Translations under genes and position numbers: made by a program
Notes under the pieces: generated by a model
The model's database searches: none
The model's input: the letters and a program-made list of their open reading frames with translations, nothing else
Told to the model about the DNA's origin: nothing
In this document: positions 21,058 to 36,300 of the stretch, piece by piece
Numbering within the stretch: position 1 is the first letter of the stretch
Layout: every line of letters begins with the position of its first letter
NCBI GenBank assembly: GCA_018873245.2
Contig: JAEMBT020000007.1
Location: forward strand, 4,085,129 to 4,149,128
DNA from: Archegozetes longisetosus
Taxonomy: Eukaryota > Arthropoda > Arachnida > Sarcoptiformes > Trhypochthoniidae
Direction: 5' to 3'
DNA length: 64,000 bases

Positions 21058-23544
21058 ATGGGAGCTGTTATGTCGTTATCAATCTCTCCCTTGTCTCCAA
21101 TCCTACAATTCATGGCTTTGTCTTTAGTTTCATTAATTCTAACAGTTTTGATACCATTTACTAAAGTCGAAGAATCGTTTCAGATGCAAGCTATTCACGA
21201 TTTCATCTATTTATCAGATTTTAATAATCTATTAAATAATTTTAAAACTCTCCGTTTGAATGATTTTCGTAAAAATAATCTAATCGATTCTCTAAGTAAA
21301 CAATTTGAGCCAAAGATGGGATCATCAGAACTTTCCCGGTAAGACATGCATTCAATTAACTCTTAAAACTTGTTTTCTTATCTTTCGTTTAGCTATTTCA
21401 TAGTTTGTTTAATCTTTTTTTACGTTTTCGATAACTATGTTTTTAAATTGTTTTTTGTCTTTAATGATTTCACAATTAATAGATATCTCTTTTTATGTCA
21501 ACTTATTTTAGTTGATATTTGTATAAACTTATGATTGATTTAAATTATTTTGAATTAAAGGTGTAGTTCACCGAACATTCTTGAGCCCATTCCTAGTATC
21601 GATGCTATCGAAACCGTTTTCATACATGCTTCAGCCAGAGGACAAATTCTACCTTCAGATCATATCCCGAACCGTCTTATCCCTACTGGTGATGTATTCG
21701 TTCTCACAGTTTGGTCGTTCAATACAATTACGCTATGGATCGACAACACGTCGAGCGCTATCAGTGTTGACATTGACACAATTTCATTTCTTATTTTATT
21801 CATCGCGTTGTCTTCCAAATACATTTGCATTAGTAGCTGTAATGATGGCATGTAGCAAGTGGTTAGAGAAGAAATGGTCTCAGTTCACATTTCTAGTCGC
21901 GTTCACTGTTTTGGTATTACGAGTCGAGACAATAATACTATTTTCGTGGATTATTCTCTATGAATTGATAATAACTAGAGATTTAAAGTTGTGGCATTTA
22001 CTCAAAGTCGGCATTCCTTCTGGAATAGTCTCATTAGTCATAACTATCGCTTTTGATTCTTATATGTGGGGAAAACTTGTTTGGCCCGAAGGTTAAAATT
22101 TACTGACAATTACCTTTAAATAATGAGGAATTTTTCAAATATTTTTAATTATTCGATAAACTCATTAGTTACAGAACTATAACTTTATCTTAGAATAAGT
22201 GCTTATATTTTCTAACTAGAATAGGTTATGAACGAGATTTCGATTAATATGGGTATAAGACCGTTTGAATAGATTTCATATAATGAAACACTTATAAAAA
22301 TATAAATAAACTTTGATATTTTCGATTTGACAAACAGGTGATGCGATTTGGCTTAATATATATGAGAACAAGTCTCACGAGTGGGGAACTCAACCATTTT
22401 TGTGGTACTTCTATTCAGCTATTCCGCGAGCGATGCTTCTGACCATAATATTTGTGCCATTTTGCTGTAAAGATATGCTGAAAACATTGGCCTCTATTTC
22501 TCTACTATTTGTATTTAGTTATTCGTTTTTACCTCATAAAGAGCTAAGATTTATAATATATTGCATTCCACTATTAAATGCTTGTGCGGCCAATACCATA
22601 GCAGTTGTGATCGAAAAATTTGAGGATACAATCACCAAGAAGAACGAGTCATGGCTTATTAATAAGTTGTGGAACTATTTGTGGCCAAACGATGATAAGA
22701 ATGCCAACGGAAGTGTCATTAAGGATGAGAACAAATATGACGCTATTCCGTCTAATAATAGGAATTTGCGCCGAAGAGGAAAACATCTCAACTCATTCGA
22801 AGACGATTTAGACCAACAGTACGAGAAGATAACGGCCGCGCAATTGCTTAATAGCAGTGATAAGTGTTCGACACCCAATGGATGGCAAGTTTGAAGTTTG
22901 AATAATTTGATGATCTGATGAGAGAACAGGACTTACTCCATTTACTTATGTCGTTCTTTGATCAAATGACCAAATTATTTAGACTATTGAGCAAATCATT
23001 GATTTGACTGCTAATTATAATTATTCTGAATTTGAATGACAGGTGTATGACATTCGCATTCATAGTGATGGCAATCCATGTCTGGTGTAACGTAGCAGCC
23101 ACAGTTTTCATGTCGTTAGCCGCATGGCATAACTATCCAGGTGGTGAAGCTATCTCTTGGCTTAATTATAACATAAACACAAATGACAACTATCACGACA
23201 AATCGACAATAGGTGTTTATGTCTGCAATCTTGCAGCTCAGACTGGATTCACTCGATTCCTGGAATTGGACGGCGTTTATTATGATAAACAGCCAAAACT
23301 TATTGATGAAAACTTCATCCGTTTTGGCATTACTTATTTAGTACTTGAGAAAAATGATGTTCAATCGCTACAGTCGAGATGTTCTGGAAGTGGTTCTGAT
23401 GTGAGCTGTCATATTGGTAAACATATTCGCAATTGTCGAATACTTAAATCCATTACTGGCTTCAACGGTCTCGATTTTTCGCTTTCCAAACAAGTTGTCA
23501 TTAAAACAGCGCCCATGTTATGGATATTTCGCTGCCAAAAATGA
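21058..23544 (+). CDS. ALG12: Dolichyl-P-Man:Man7GlcNAc2-PP-dolichol alpha-1,6-mannosyltransferase
   Basis: ER multi-pass glycosyltransferase (GT22) adding the eighth mannose to the lipid-linked N-glycan precursor. Exons: 21058-21338, 21561-22091, 22338-22863, 23043-23544. Landmarks are TKVEESFQMQAIHD near the N-terminus, FPGVVHRTFLSP across the first junction, FYSSRCLPN, WGTQPFLWYFYSAIPRAM, the ALG12/PIG-B signature HKELRFIIY, and AAQTGFTRFLE in the last exon. Many hydrophobic segments fit a polytopic ER protein. The four exons sum to 1840 nt, not a multiple of three. The conserved WDHQNFPG at 21317 is in a different frame from the start, so exon 1 carries a frameshift or an unresolved intron. 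The exon 3 donor (AA|GTGTTC) is chosen by phase. Confidence 0.9.
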
Positions 23545-24348
23545 TACTTTCCTTCTTCTCTCCCATATTCTCTTTTGACTGGTTATGACTTAATTTCTCC
23601 AAATTTTAAGTGATATTTAATTGAGATCATTGAGACAAAAACTGAAAGTAACTTCTATTTAAATTTTTAATTGAAAAGTTTTGTAAAACTACTAGTTTTG
23701 AAAGATCTCATTAAACCTTTGGAATTGAATGCTTAGAAAAGGAATCTAGTAATATGTTTATAGTTCAAATTAGTGTAACAATCAATTAAATGTGACACAA
23801 AACCATCATTAATTATCATTATTTTAATACTTGTTTACATTTTACGGAATTTTTATTTAGAAATATGTGTTTGATCTCAAGTCTCTTTTTTTAAACTATT
23901 ACTAAAGCATTCATTAAATTGAAGAATAATAGCAGACATAATATATTTAATTGTGATATCTTATAAATTTTCACGTCTTCGACTTGAATATGATTGAAAA
24001 GAACGTTATGTGTGTATCAATTTTGAGCTAAACAAAAATTAATGTAATATCGAGTTAAATAATTTGCATTTTTCAATGTCTTCTTATGAATTAAAATGAG
24101 TGAAAAGGTGATTTTAAAACTTAGTATAATTAAATTATTTGATGATTAGAAATTAGATCGATGTGTTAATGAAGTGTTAAGTCTACGCACAAATCTTTCT
24201 CTATAGCTTTCTTCAAAATGTTGCCCAAAGAGAAAATCGATAAAAAGGAGTCCAACTTAAGAACGCAGTCTCCGTTTCGGTTATGTAAACAACATCTATA
24301 ATTAAATGATATCCCATTTCCCATAATGTAAACAACTGGTCATAAACA
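23545..24348. other. ALG12-UNC80 intergenic region
   Basis: About 800 bp, AT-rich, with no repeats or frames seen. It holds the ALG12 3' end and the UNC80 promoter/5' untranslated region. Confidence 0.5.
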
Positions 24349-27300
24349 ATGCCGAAACGAAGAAGTGAAGACTCGTGTGATGCCGAAATCGATGACACGT
24401 CCATACCTTTGCCAATACAAACATTTCTTTGGCGTCAAACGAGGTATCATTTATTAGCTGAGATCGTATCTCATATGATATCGATATTCACCATCAGATT
24501 TATATTTCGTTCAGTCCATTCATTCGGCCCAAAATCAGTCGATTACAAGATGCGGCAGCTATGGAGCAGAGGGAGGCGTGTAAGTCATTCGAGAAGGTAT
24601 TGGTTCAAAATATTCAGTTCGGTCTATCACCGAGCCTCACAGAAGCCATAAAGAGTATAAGCAGGTATTGGTTACATAGTCCTCACAAGTCAGCCTTCAC
24701 TCAATCATTACACTACCTATTGGTTTGCTTATAATGAGTTCAACCAATCTGTTGGAGAGCTGATACAATTCTAATTTGAACGAAATTTTCTAAATTCTCT
24801 AAGTTTTTCATTTATTGTTTTGAAAAAGGTGGCGTTTAATTCTTGCGGCATTGCCTCATGTGATGCACTGTTGCGCAGCTCTACTATACGGTCGTCGAAG
24901 CAGTTCTTTTGACAAACTTTCAGCTGCAGAAACTAAACTACTTTACACTCTGCATTGGATCCTTTTGGATGCAGCCGAAGAATGTGCTGACGCTGAATGC
25001 GAACAGGGAGTCATCAGAAGACCAGAACATTATTTGCTTCCAATCACAACACTTCAAGTGTTCATCTATTTATTCGCCCCATTAATACCACATCTTAAAG
25101 GATCAGATTTTCTGACTAGTTTTCGTCTTGAAAATGGTTACAAAATATGGTCGCCTCTATTCAATCATCAACACCCAGAGTATAAAATAAGATTTAATGA
25201 TTTGAAAATTGAGTTTTTGTGTTAAATATTTATTTATTTGATAGCATTCCAAGCTTTACTTCTCAAGTGAAGCCAAAGCGCAATATATTACGTGCTACAC
25301 GTCACGAAAAAAAGTCAGCACTACCTAAGTTCGGCGATGTCTTCCTTGGTGTCTCTGACAGAGGTATAATTCTTTAATATCCTTCAAGTCGTATGAATTT
25401 TCAATTTTTCTGATATTCGTTCGCTTATACCAACATTTTTGAGTGTATGAATGCTTATAATAATTATTATTTTCAAGAAAACATCGGCTCTGACCAAAAG
25501 CGTGAGAGCACACCAACTCCATCGATGACCAGTTCGAATGACCAGCCACAAGCTGCGCCATCAACACCATTGCCATTTCTAGGTTCTCCAACAGCAGCCG
25601 TGTCCAGTGCTTCGAGTGAGAAACTCGATGGCAGAGAATCTATGAGTCCGACCAAAAGTACTACAGCGGCTACTACTGAGAAAAAGCAATTTGAAGTCAA
25701 ACCAAAAGCATTGTCCGATCCATCGATGGCTACTTATTTAGATGTAGCAGTCCTTAGATGCCTGTTCACTTCCCAATGGCTCGAAGAAGGGATCGAATGG
25801 GCGCTCAATTTTGTACTTAATCGGTATTTAAGATATTTTGAATAAATTCGAAACTTAAGAACTGCAGTCAATTTTATCAAATATTACTTTATTCAATTGA
25901 TTCTCCAGATTAAAAGCATTAAACGATGAAATGTCCACAAAAGAAAAGCCAAGGCCTCGAAGTTCTTCTCTTCCAATACCAAAAAAAGAACCTGTTGTCC
26001 AACAATTGGCTGACTCTAAACGCAAATCAGAACAAACCTCAAAATTAGTTTCAGACAACGAAAACATTTTAAGTGATTCATTATTTGGTCTACCCTCGAG
26101 ATATCCGTCTTTTCATGAATTGCGAAGGTCTTCATTCTCTGGTCTTCCGGGACTTGGAGGACTCGCAGGATTTAGTGCTCTTATCGGCTCACCAAATACT
26201 TCAGCTATTGGCAGACATGGAAGTGAAAGGATCAAATCACCGAAAAGACAGAAAAAGGGTTCTACTTCTGATACAATGAAACCATATGATGAAAAACGAA
26301 AATCAGATCAAAACTTGAATAAAATCTCTCGAAATAGTGAGGAAGACCTGGTGTCCAACAAGCTAAAATATCAGAAACAAAAAGACAAAAGCGATTCGAT
26401 TTTTGTATCAAAAGAATTAGTTCCACCGCCGCCTCGACCAAAGTCAGCATTGGGTCGATACGACGACGCAAAGGCCAAATTGCCAGACATTAAGATTTCG
26501 GACAAGTCAGAGATGCAAAGAGGAAGATCTATGCCTTCACTTCATCTACTTCTTGATCGTTTCGGTAGCGGATCGACTGATGCGAAAAGTTCGTCGAAAT
26601 ACTTAGTTCCAGATCGAATGAAGTCACCGAGAAAGACAGCTTCCCATACGCATAGCGTTCCTTATCCTATAATTACAATAACAGAACACTCACCCGTCAC
26701 TTCCATACAATTCTTCATAAATCAAGAAGCTTCTGATTCTCCGAGAGATGAATCTGTTTATAACTTATTCGCTCCTCCCTGTCGACAGTTGGGAATAACA
26801 AGAAGTCAAACCGACACTGATATTAGTTACTATAGCGAGACCACAACAGAAGCACCTGCTTCTACTCATTATGTGACCAAAAATGGACAGTTAAGTCTTG
26901 TCGTTATACTCAAAGCTATTCATCACATTTCTTTAAAAGACTCCATTTGTTCGCTCAAAGTTTGCAAAAGCATTCATGAGATACTTAATCGATTGATAAA
27001 TCTGGGAATACTTCCAAGATTCGTACCTCCGATAGAGATCGATAGTGCAGGTCTGAGAAATATAAGCCTTAAACTAAATCAGTGGGCTTTAATAACTTTG
27101 ATTTCAGGTCCCGTCAGTCCGGCCACTGTCTCAACTCCGGGGGCAGCAATTGATGCACCAAATAATACTCCGAAGTCCAAAATAAGTTCTGAAAATGAAG
27201 AGCTTTCTATACATCACTTGTTTATGGACACTGTTATGAGATTAATTAAACGATTGGGATGTCCCCAGGGATGTGGTGAAGGGCACAGAGAAGAAGATGC

Positions 27301-30300
27301 TCAGCAGTTGAAAAGGGGAATCATTATTACTCTTTCATATCTGTTTCACTCTTCTGAATCACAATTCGGCAAATTTTTTGAAGAAATGGTCACAAGAAGA
27401 TCGATTCAGGAAATTATAGATCTTTTTCATGCATTTCTAGGCTTTTGTTCCGATTCCCAACAAAATGCTAGTAATTTGATTTCGCCAGTGAGTCAGTCGC
27501 AAACACGAAAAGCGCACAATCCTGTATCCAGTGCACAACAATCTTTTGATTCAACCACTTCGGGTGGTATCTCTAGAACAGGATATTCCACTAATTTTGG
27601 AGCTGGTTTTGGAAAATTAGGACCAAAAGGTTGAGCAATGCTGTGATAATTAGTTTAACTATTTGACTAACTACTGTTTATTTGATTCAAAGGTGTTGAA
27701 GGAGTTATTATTAATTTTATATTCAAACCGTTCGTCACCAGAATGACAAAAATGCAAAAAGAGCTTAAAGTTCAAGAGAACATGTCTCTGTATTGCGAGA
27801 TAAGACAATTTATAAGTTATGTCAGGTAAATGTCATTCTATTGTGACGCGTCTTTGACTATCATAACTATTTCAAAAAATCGAATCCTTATAAATTAATT
27901 TCGTTCAATTGACCTTCGAATGTAGAGTCAAAGTATTGAAATCAGTATTCCTTGACTCTAACCAACGGTCAAAAGTGAATTAAGTGAAATTTGACCAGTG
28001 AACTAGTCTTTAAGGATGTAATTCTTTGAAGTTGTCGTGATGGTCAAAATTTGCTGACAATAAAGAGTCCTGTGTTAGTAAACTGAAAGCGTCACTTAAG
28101 ATAATGTTAAAGAATTGCACTTAATTTCAATATTTTTTCAATTCAATCAATGGAACAAACTAATAGAGATAATCACGGTGGCACTTTCCGAAAGGTCAGT
28201 AGAACTTATTCTCTTTTGGAAAGCGGTTGCTATAGCTTTTGAATTAAAAACTGATTTATCAACACAAATATAGGTTGCATTAAGTGGTCTGATGGACAGC
28301 GCACAACTTCTCCATAAGAAAGATATATCACAGAGTCCTTCAGCCATACGTCGAGCTAATGAAGAGCTTCGCGGCGGACAGTTCTCTCCCACTCAACACT
28401 TTGTCGACGATTCTGATAAAGTTAGTCAGAAAAAGTTGTTCTTCAAAAAGAAGGGCAGTAGTGCTGGCATTAAACAAGCGCCGAGCAGTCAAAGCATTCA
28501 CGAAGAAACTCAAATCATCAACGAATGGCCACTTCCAGGAACAGGTATCAGTTCGGCTCATGGAAGTACTGGTGCTCTTCGTGTTCAAAGGGCTGTATCT
28601 CCGAGACTGTCTATCACTGATGACGACGCAGTTATGATCATCCAAAAAGGGGTCAAAAGTGGAAAATATTCAAAAGGTTTTAACTTCGCCAATTGGTTCA
28701 AACCCGGGGGCAAACCAGATGTCTCGTCTTTACATCCCGAATCGGCCGTTCTTTTAGATAACGGCGGCAGCATTTCATTCCTATCTACTTCTGAACCATC
28801 GACTGAGAAGCTGGTTCGAAGAGCGAGTTTTAGTAGATCTCAGATCAAATCTGGTTCAATACAAAGTGGTGTCGCCGGTAGTAGTGGTCAGAAAGCATCA
28901 CATTATTCGACTTTCGGCAAAGCGAAGAAACGAATGGAAGATCAGTTCAGAATTGTATTTGGCAAAAGCAAATCAAAACATGGCAGTTTTGAAGAGACGC
29001 CTGACTTATCGCGAAGAAATTCGTTCGACTTTGAAAGAACCACAAGTGATGGAGAAATGCTTCTGATGAGAGAATCAAAATTGGTTTCATTACCTGCTGT
29101 GAAGGACGGAATGCTTCGGTTTCAGTTTCTTTTGGAGTCTTGTACTCCTGGGACACTACCCGACCCACCACTCATCGCCGCGATGCTCGACATTCGCGCC
29201 CCGGTTGTGGCCAGAGCTGCTTTCTATCTAGAATGCGCTCATTTCGTTCATCGTTGCAATCGTGGCCTTTGGCCCTCTTGGATGAGACTTAACTTCAATC
29301 TATTCAGACCTTCGGGTATTAATTGATTTCAATGTGATAGAATTGAATTTTATAAAACAGATTTCCTATAATAAGGTCCCGTTCGATCTGGAAATCAGTC
29401 TGTAATTAGAGGTCGAGCCTCTAATGTTCTTCAGCGCGCAGCCGGACGTGCTTTCTATCAATGGGGAGAAATGTTAGGCGCGAGAATGGAAGAAATACTT
29501 CAGAACGAGATCAATACTGAACGATCTCTGCCTAACATGACTGATGACAGCAAACGAAAACACTTGAAATTCGAAGACGAAGAGGAAGACTTTCTCGACG
29601 AGGCGTTTGTCAATGCATCTGGAAATGAGTGTCCATTTGCTCTAAAACTGGTAGCGTGTCAGCTCCTGTACGAAATAACAGCATTTCTTCGTGAGACGCA
29701 CCAATACTTGCCGACGCGGACATCGCGTTCATCCATAAGAGATCGCGGATCAACTTTTGAGCCGAGGACCTTCACGGCAAACCGTCGCTGGTCTATGGCT
29801 TTAAGTAGTCTAGGATTTAGTAATGCCTCAGTTCATAGTTTAATGTCTTTAGCAAATATAGGTGGAGGACCTCTCGATGGTATTAATCATCTGCAAAATT
29901 TGGGTGAAAGACGAATCAGTTTCGTTCTTCACGAAGCCGAAGGTGAGGAAGAGTCAAATAGCAGTATATCCGGAGCCGATGAACTGACGGGAGCCTCTCT
30001 TGAGAAGAAGCGGTTATCACAAGCAGGACCTGCCGGTAGACCGCATCTTCTGAGGAGATCTACTGGTGGTAGTGGTCACGGGAGTTTCAAGAGGAGGAGT
30101 ATTAAACTGAAGAAAGGCTCGTCTAATTCTACATCCGATCGCAGAAGTATCGCCAAACATCGCTCATCCACTTTAGTAGAAGATGATGACAATGAAGATA
30201 AAGCTCATTCGATTCTAAGACGATCAGATTCCTTGCGATCTAGGCGTAAAGTCAGCGGAATTTCCGAAAAATCAGATACTTCCGAAAGAATTTCAGGTTT

Positions 30301-33300
30301 TAGTCGCTAAATGCTTATAGAATTTATTTGTTCTTTTGATAAACTTTCACGAGGTGTTTCTCAGAATTAGCCGGATTTTGAGAGCTAATATCTTTTATTC
30401 AATACATTGTTACGTATCATGCATTGAATTGCAGATAATGAGCCAAATTTTTATTTCATATTGAAGATTAAGTCACTTTTGAACACGATCACTAACGGAT
30501 GAATAGTTAGGACCACTTTTCAAATCTTAATTTGCAATAACACATTGCTGCAAACTTTGCATTGTTGTTATTTATCGTGCATCTAGACCCTTTCCTTTTA
30601 GTTTATATATCATTGAAGAACTAGTCTGAATTGGTCAGGTGTGCACGAAACAATTTATTGGGTGCCAGTTAGTAGTAGTCAGTAGTGTTGACTCAAATTA
30701 CAATTCATCTAAAAATGTGTTCCTAACTATTCGCCCACTGTTGATAATTGTGATGAAAAGTGGCTGAGTCTTTAGCATAGAGCGAAAATTTGATCCTTTT
30801 ACCATAACTTAGTATACCGTACGTAAAGACATGTTGACTAACAGATAAATTATAAGTCTTTGAAATATGACTAATCTGGTGAAATACCCTTCATATTTCA
30901 GGCGATGAATCTCCAGGTGTTATGTCAGATGACGGACAAACACCTGACACTCCGACCGATACACTTGACGCTGATGACAGTGAAATAACAACTAACATTC
31001 CGTGGCTTAAGATCATGTCCACAATCAATAGTACAATGACTTTTCAATGTTATCATCAACAGTATTGCCAATCAAACTGTTATCAACGTGTTATGAGATC
31101 GTGTTCAAGGCTTATAAAAGCAGTTCAAAAAGTATACACAGAAGACTCTTCAGCCAACCAACCAGAGTTGATCTCGCTTCGGCTGTTTGAGGATAAAGAA
31201 GACGCGGCCAAAAAGGAAAAGAAGTTAAAAAAGATAGTGACAGGTCCGTCTTCTCCAATCAGACGCAAAATATCCGTTGGACACAACATGGACAGATATG
31301 TTGATCGTGATAGTCATGGCCACCATTCCGTTCACAGCAGTACCACTTATTTAGCACATGGCACCAACCTCGACATCGAAGCTGGTCCTTCAGAAACTGA
31401 TGACCCGAGAAAGACATTTATAGAGGTGGCGAACTATAAATCACTGATTAAGCGCGAAGAAAACCCAACTCTAAAGTACATTAATCTTCAAGTGAAGAAT
31501 CCGTTTCAGGCTCCGATTTCAATGATGATTAAGGGGGCGCTCATTTTGCCACCGAATAATTTTGAAGAACTTATGCACATATCCTGGAATATGATTTTAG
31601 AAGATGACCAACAATTAGCATCTACTTCTGCAGTTGCACTCATTATATGTGCGCTTAAATGTCCAGACCTTGTCAGCGATTTATTGTGTCGAGAATTGAA
31701 TAATGAAAACCCCCAAAGAAGGACAACTGCTATCAATAAATTCTATAAGATTTGGAGCCATAGATATCAGTGTTGGCCACGACTTGAAGAAGGCGCTCAT
31801 CTGTATCTCAAAGTGCCACCGCCGGCTATTGAATTCACACTTCCCTCACCGCGAATAGCACTCGAAGCCATACCAGTTGTTGATCCGCCATATATGCCGG
31901 TCACTAAGACTAAAGTAGAAGAAGTGACCATCAGTCAAGAACCAGCTATCCAGAAATCGTTCGTGGCGGCTACCAAAACACGAAGAAAACAACAAATAGA
32001 ATTAGTGACTAAAGCACTGCAAGAAGAAGAAGACAAGTTGAGAGAAGAACGAGAAAATTATCGCATTTCTACAGTTCCGGTCACCCTTCAAGCAGCTTAC
32101 GAGCCGGCATTGTTTCACACTATTGAAGAACACGAAGAAGGAGATGATGAGACCGATAGAGTACCTACACATCATATCCAGGTATTCAAATAATGTTTAT
32201 TTTCTATTGCATATGATTCAAGATGATTGTTATTGAATTCTTCATTGATTTTATTACTTGATCAAAAGGTAGCACAAGCCTTCTTCCCATCGAGTCTATG
32301 TACAGCTGCAGTCACAATAATCAATCTTTTAGACGATCCACAAGTTAGCACTGATGGAAATGCTGTCTATGAAGTAGCCTATAAAGTGATCTGGTATTGT
32401 CTGGTGGAAGATTCGGCTCTTTTTCTAAGACATTTTCTGGAGAAGTTGACACGAGAAAAGCAATCGGTGATCTTTCAGATATTGAGAAGATTAATAAGAT
32501 TTATGCCCAGACTTCCAGCTCAAGCAGCTTTCACTCTATATAACTATTTGATTGGTTTTGTTATGTTTCACGTTCGCGCACCTGTGGAGGGAAGTCAAGA
32601 ATTGATTGCAAGTGTTTTATCGATTCTATGGCTTGTCGTGCCTTCTGTCCACGGCCTCTTTCTCAAAGATTTGAAACAAGTTTTGCGTAAAGAGCAATGC
32701 GACGCAACTCTCTTGATCACAGCTAACGTTCCGAGCGCCAAGAAGATCATTGTCCACGGACCTGATGCTAGCGTCATACCATCACAATTCCCTATTCATG
32801 AAGATACACAGTTCTCACAGATATTGACCGATAGTTTAGACTTTTTTGGAATCGACGAGTCTAAACATAATGAATACTTTCTCGTAGATTCGAAGACCAG
32901 TAAGTTTTAGATCTAAATTGGATTATGAAATCAACTTATTTTGAGTATTTTCTTATTAACAGATCAAATGCATAATTTGAATGCATTTGTGCGCGATTTT
33001 TATTTCTTCAAAAGGTCACAATACCCACAGATATCTTTAGTTCACATGAATCCAAACGAAGCATTCGATAAACTACAGAGACAGGCATTTACTTTACAAT
33101 TCGTGGAACTCGGAAAAGTAAGTCAATCAGAAAACTATATCTGAAGAACTAAATCGAAAAGAGATTTGACGAAATTTGAAAATATTTGAATCTAGGTTTT
33201 AATGAGCTTATCACTAGTCAGATCATCATTTTTGGGAACACAAAGAGTGTTGTTTCTTCACGAGGAACTGATGAAACTGCCATCATTTCCACGCAAAGCA

Positions 33301-36300
33301 TTAGAAGCTAATTTGAGCTTATACTCAGGTCCGACGGGCCAGGAATTGTTAGGAATGGACACACTTCACAAAATAGCTTGGGTCAAGTTGATCGCGCGTA
33401 TGTTTGAGGCCACCTCTGGATTCTTTGCTCAATCAGCAGATATTCATCTATTCCTGAATGTGGTAAACGGAGCGCTAATACTTCACTGCGAAGATGCCTC
33501 AATGTTGAGGCTATGTATGGCTACGTATATCAATGCCGCGCATCAGTTCAAAAATATATTCGCCCTCAACGGCTATCTTTTGATTATCCCAACAATAACT
33601 CGCATTTACTCCAATCATCAAACCAATGGACTTCTTTGTCGTACTATTGAATTCGTTTGTAAACAATTTTATATTTTGCATAGAAAACCATTTGTTTTGC
33701 AAATGTTTGGTGCGATTGCACCTATACTTGATATGGACGTAGCCTCTAATTTTGGTGACGCCCGTAAAGTGCAGCCTAGAGCTTTCTTTCAACTTTTACA
33801 ATCATTGGGTCAGTATATCGTCGATCCTCTAGATATACTCGAATTGGTTGACGCAGAAAAGCCGTTAAAGGTATTGAGTATTCAAATTTTATTGTTATCC
33901 TATTAAGTATTTGGATAAGTTATTGGGTTCTTCAAACATATTTTTATAGGCTTTAGATTTTTGTTACCAAATGGATGCCGAAACTCTTACTATATTGGAT
34001 GCCATTTCTCTCTGTGTGACTGTTGTCTCCTATGCGGCTGACACTCAAAGAGGACAACAAATGCTAACTATATTAGAAGCTATACTGCCTCTCCATCTAA
34101 AGCATATGCAAGCCTTGACTACGAAGAAAGAAACTCCAGGTGGTCCACGAACCGAACTACAAATGATACACAATGTGTCAGTTTGCATGAAAACTCTTAT
34201 CTACAATTCGGAAGCTTTGACGAGGTTTCAATCACTATTTCTTAGAAATTTTTTTGAATAATTGCTTTGACTACTTTATTCTGTTATTATGATAGAAATT
34301 TTACTGGACCTCAAAGGGCTATTGATCTTCGAGGATCTAGTATTAAGAATGTTTCGAAAGGTGCATGTTCTCCACCCTATGAAATTGACGACGACAGTCA
34401 TTCGAGGTATTTGTGGCAAAAGCAAAATAGACTTATATTCATCAAAATACTCATCTACTTCACTATGAACTCATATTCTGTAAAAATAACATATCCTTTT
34501 GAAATAGGTATATGCCTGACAACTATTATTCTTCATCCCGAAACCGACCTACAACTCAATACTCAGATAGTAGTGATGGAGAATCGATGAGAAATGAATT
34601 TCGTAAACCACGAGACATATTATTAAAAGTTGTAGCAGAGTTTCTAAGTCGTAGTACTGCCCGCTTGGCTGACTTGAGCAAAAAGTTGCCTGATCTGCAT
34701 CAGAAGGGCTCGACTTACGAACTTCTTGATGTGAAATGTCACTTGAGACTAGCAGAAATAGCTCACAGTCTACTCAAAATGGCACCCTACGATCCGCCAA
34801 CTATGGCCTGTAGGGGTTTAGTCAGATATATGAACGAAATATTACCAAATTCCGAGTGGCGTCAAGAGCAGATGAGGCCAGCGCTTATTATGGTTTTGAG
34901 ACGATTGGACAAAACATTCACTAAAATTGCTAAAAAGTCAGCGATCAAGAGATCTACTGATTGGGAGGCAGCAAAACGATTGCTGAAAGGAGTCTATCTT
35001 ACTTTTATTAAACATCCATATATTGTTCATTTGCCACACTTAAAGTCATTGATATCTGTTTGTCAGAATATAGTTCTTGGAGATCAAGGACACGGACCAG
35101 GTGAGAGTGCTTCCACTTTGCCTTCTTGGGCTGTCGCGCTCTCCCAATCATCGCCACCAGGTTTGCGATCAATCATTTTATCAATAAGATTAGAGTTTAG
35201 TGTTTTTGTTCAATTGTACTCAACATAAGATTGGTTTGAATTTCCAGGTTTCACATCGGTAGCAGTACGTTTGATAGCTATGCAAATGCTTCAATTGGGA
35301 GAAACACAGACTTTGGAGACTGTTTGTAGTGGAGCCTTCTCTTCGCCTGAGAAAAGCGAGATCTATTTAATGAATTTGATTTATCCGATGTGTATCAGAA
35401 TAAGCAGTGGTGTCAAAGAAGTACCCAAATTAAGGCAATGCGATATTACGTTCACTCTAACTGTTATATTAAACACATTGAAGCCAATCACTGCTAAGCC
35501 AATCAAAGGAAGTGACTCATCTCAAGCAGGTCTCAACACTCTTATGCAGAATTCTTTACATCAGGTCGGCTTCTTAGGTAAAGCTTGGATTTTTATCATT
35601 GATAAGATGCAGTGTCTTCAGAAAGCTATTTTATGAAATATGAAATTTAATTGAATTGCATTTATATTTAGGTCTAAAGATAATGATAGTATGTTTTGAG
35701 AGACAGCTGACAACTGAGTGGAATCGTATTTCGAAATGTATACGAGAATTGGCTAATAAAATGCAAGGAGGAGTAACGCTTTGGAACTTTCTTGACTTTG
35801 TGGTCACTTACCGAACGCCTCTGTTTCTACTACTATTTCCAGTTATTAAATGCAGATTTTTGCTTAAAATATGTGATAATGATCAGGAGTACTACTATCA
35901 GAACCAAATTAGAGAAAAAATGCAAGGAATTGGTCTGCCTCTGGGCAGATCTAAAGGTAATTCAATTGTAATTAAATTTATTTTACCCCGGACTTCAAAT
36001 TTAGATCATTTTAGGCCAACTATTGGTTAGTTTGATGTCAGAGATGAGAACATTAAGGGAAGAATTGATCAATAGGAAGAATGTGACGACAGTTGAAGAG
36101 AGAGCTAAGTCAATAGTTCCCGACCAGAGTAGTAGCGATAGGGCTGAAAGTCATCGATTGAGTTTTGCACTCACACAAATGGCTGCCAGTGCCTCAAAAT
36201 TATCGAATATAAGTTCTACCAATTCAACCAATCAACAGAGCGCTTCAGCCGTTCTGCCCGAAGGAGAACTCGTGCAAACGCCCACTTCTTCTAAACCATC

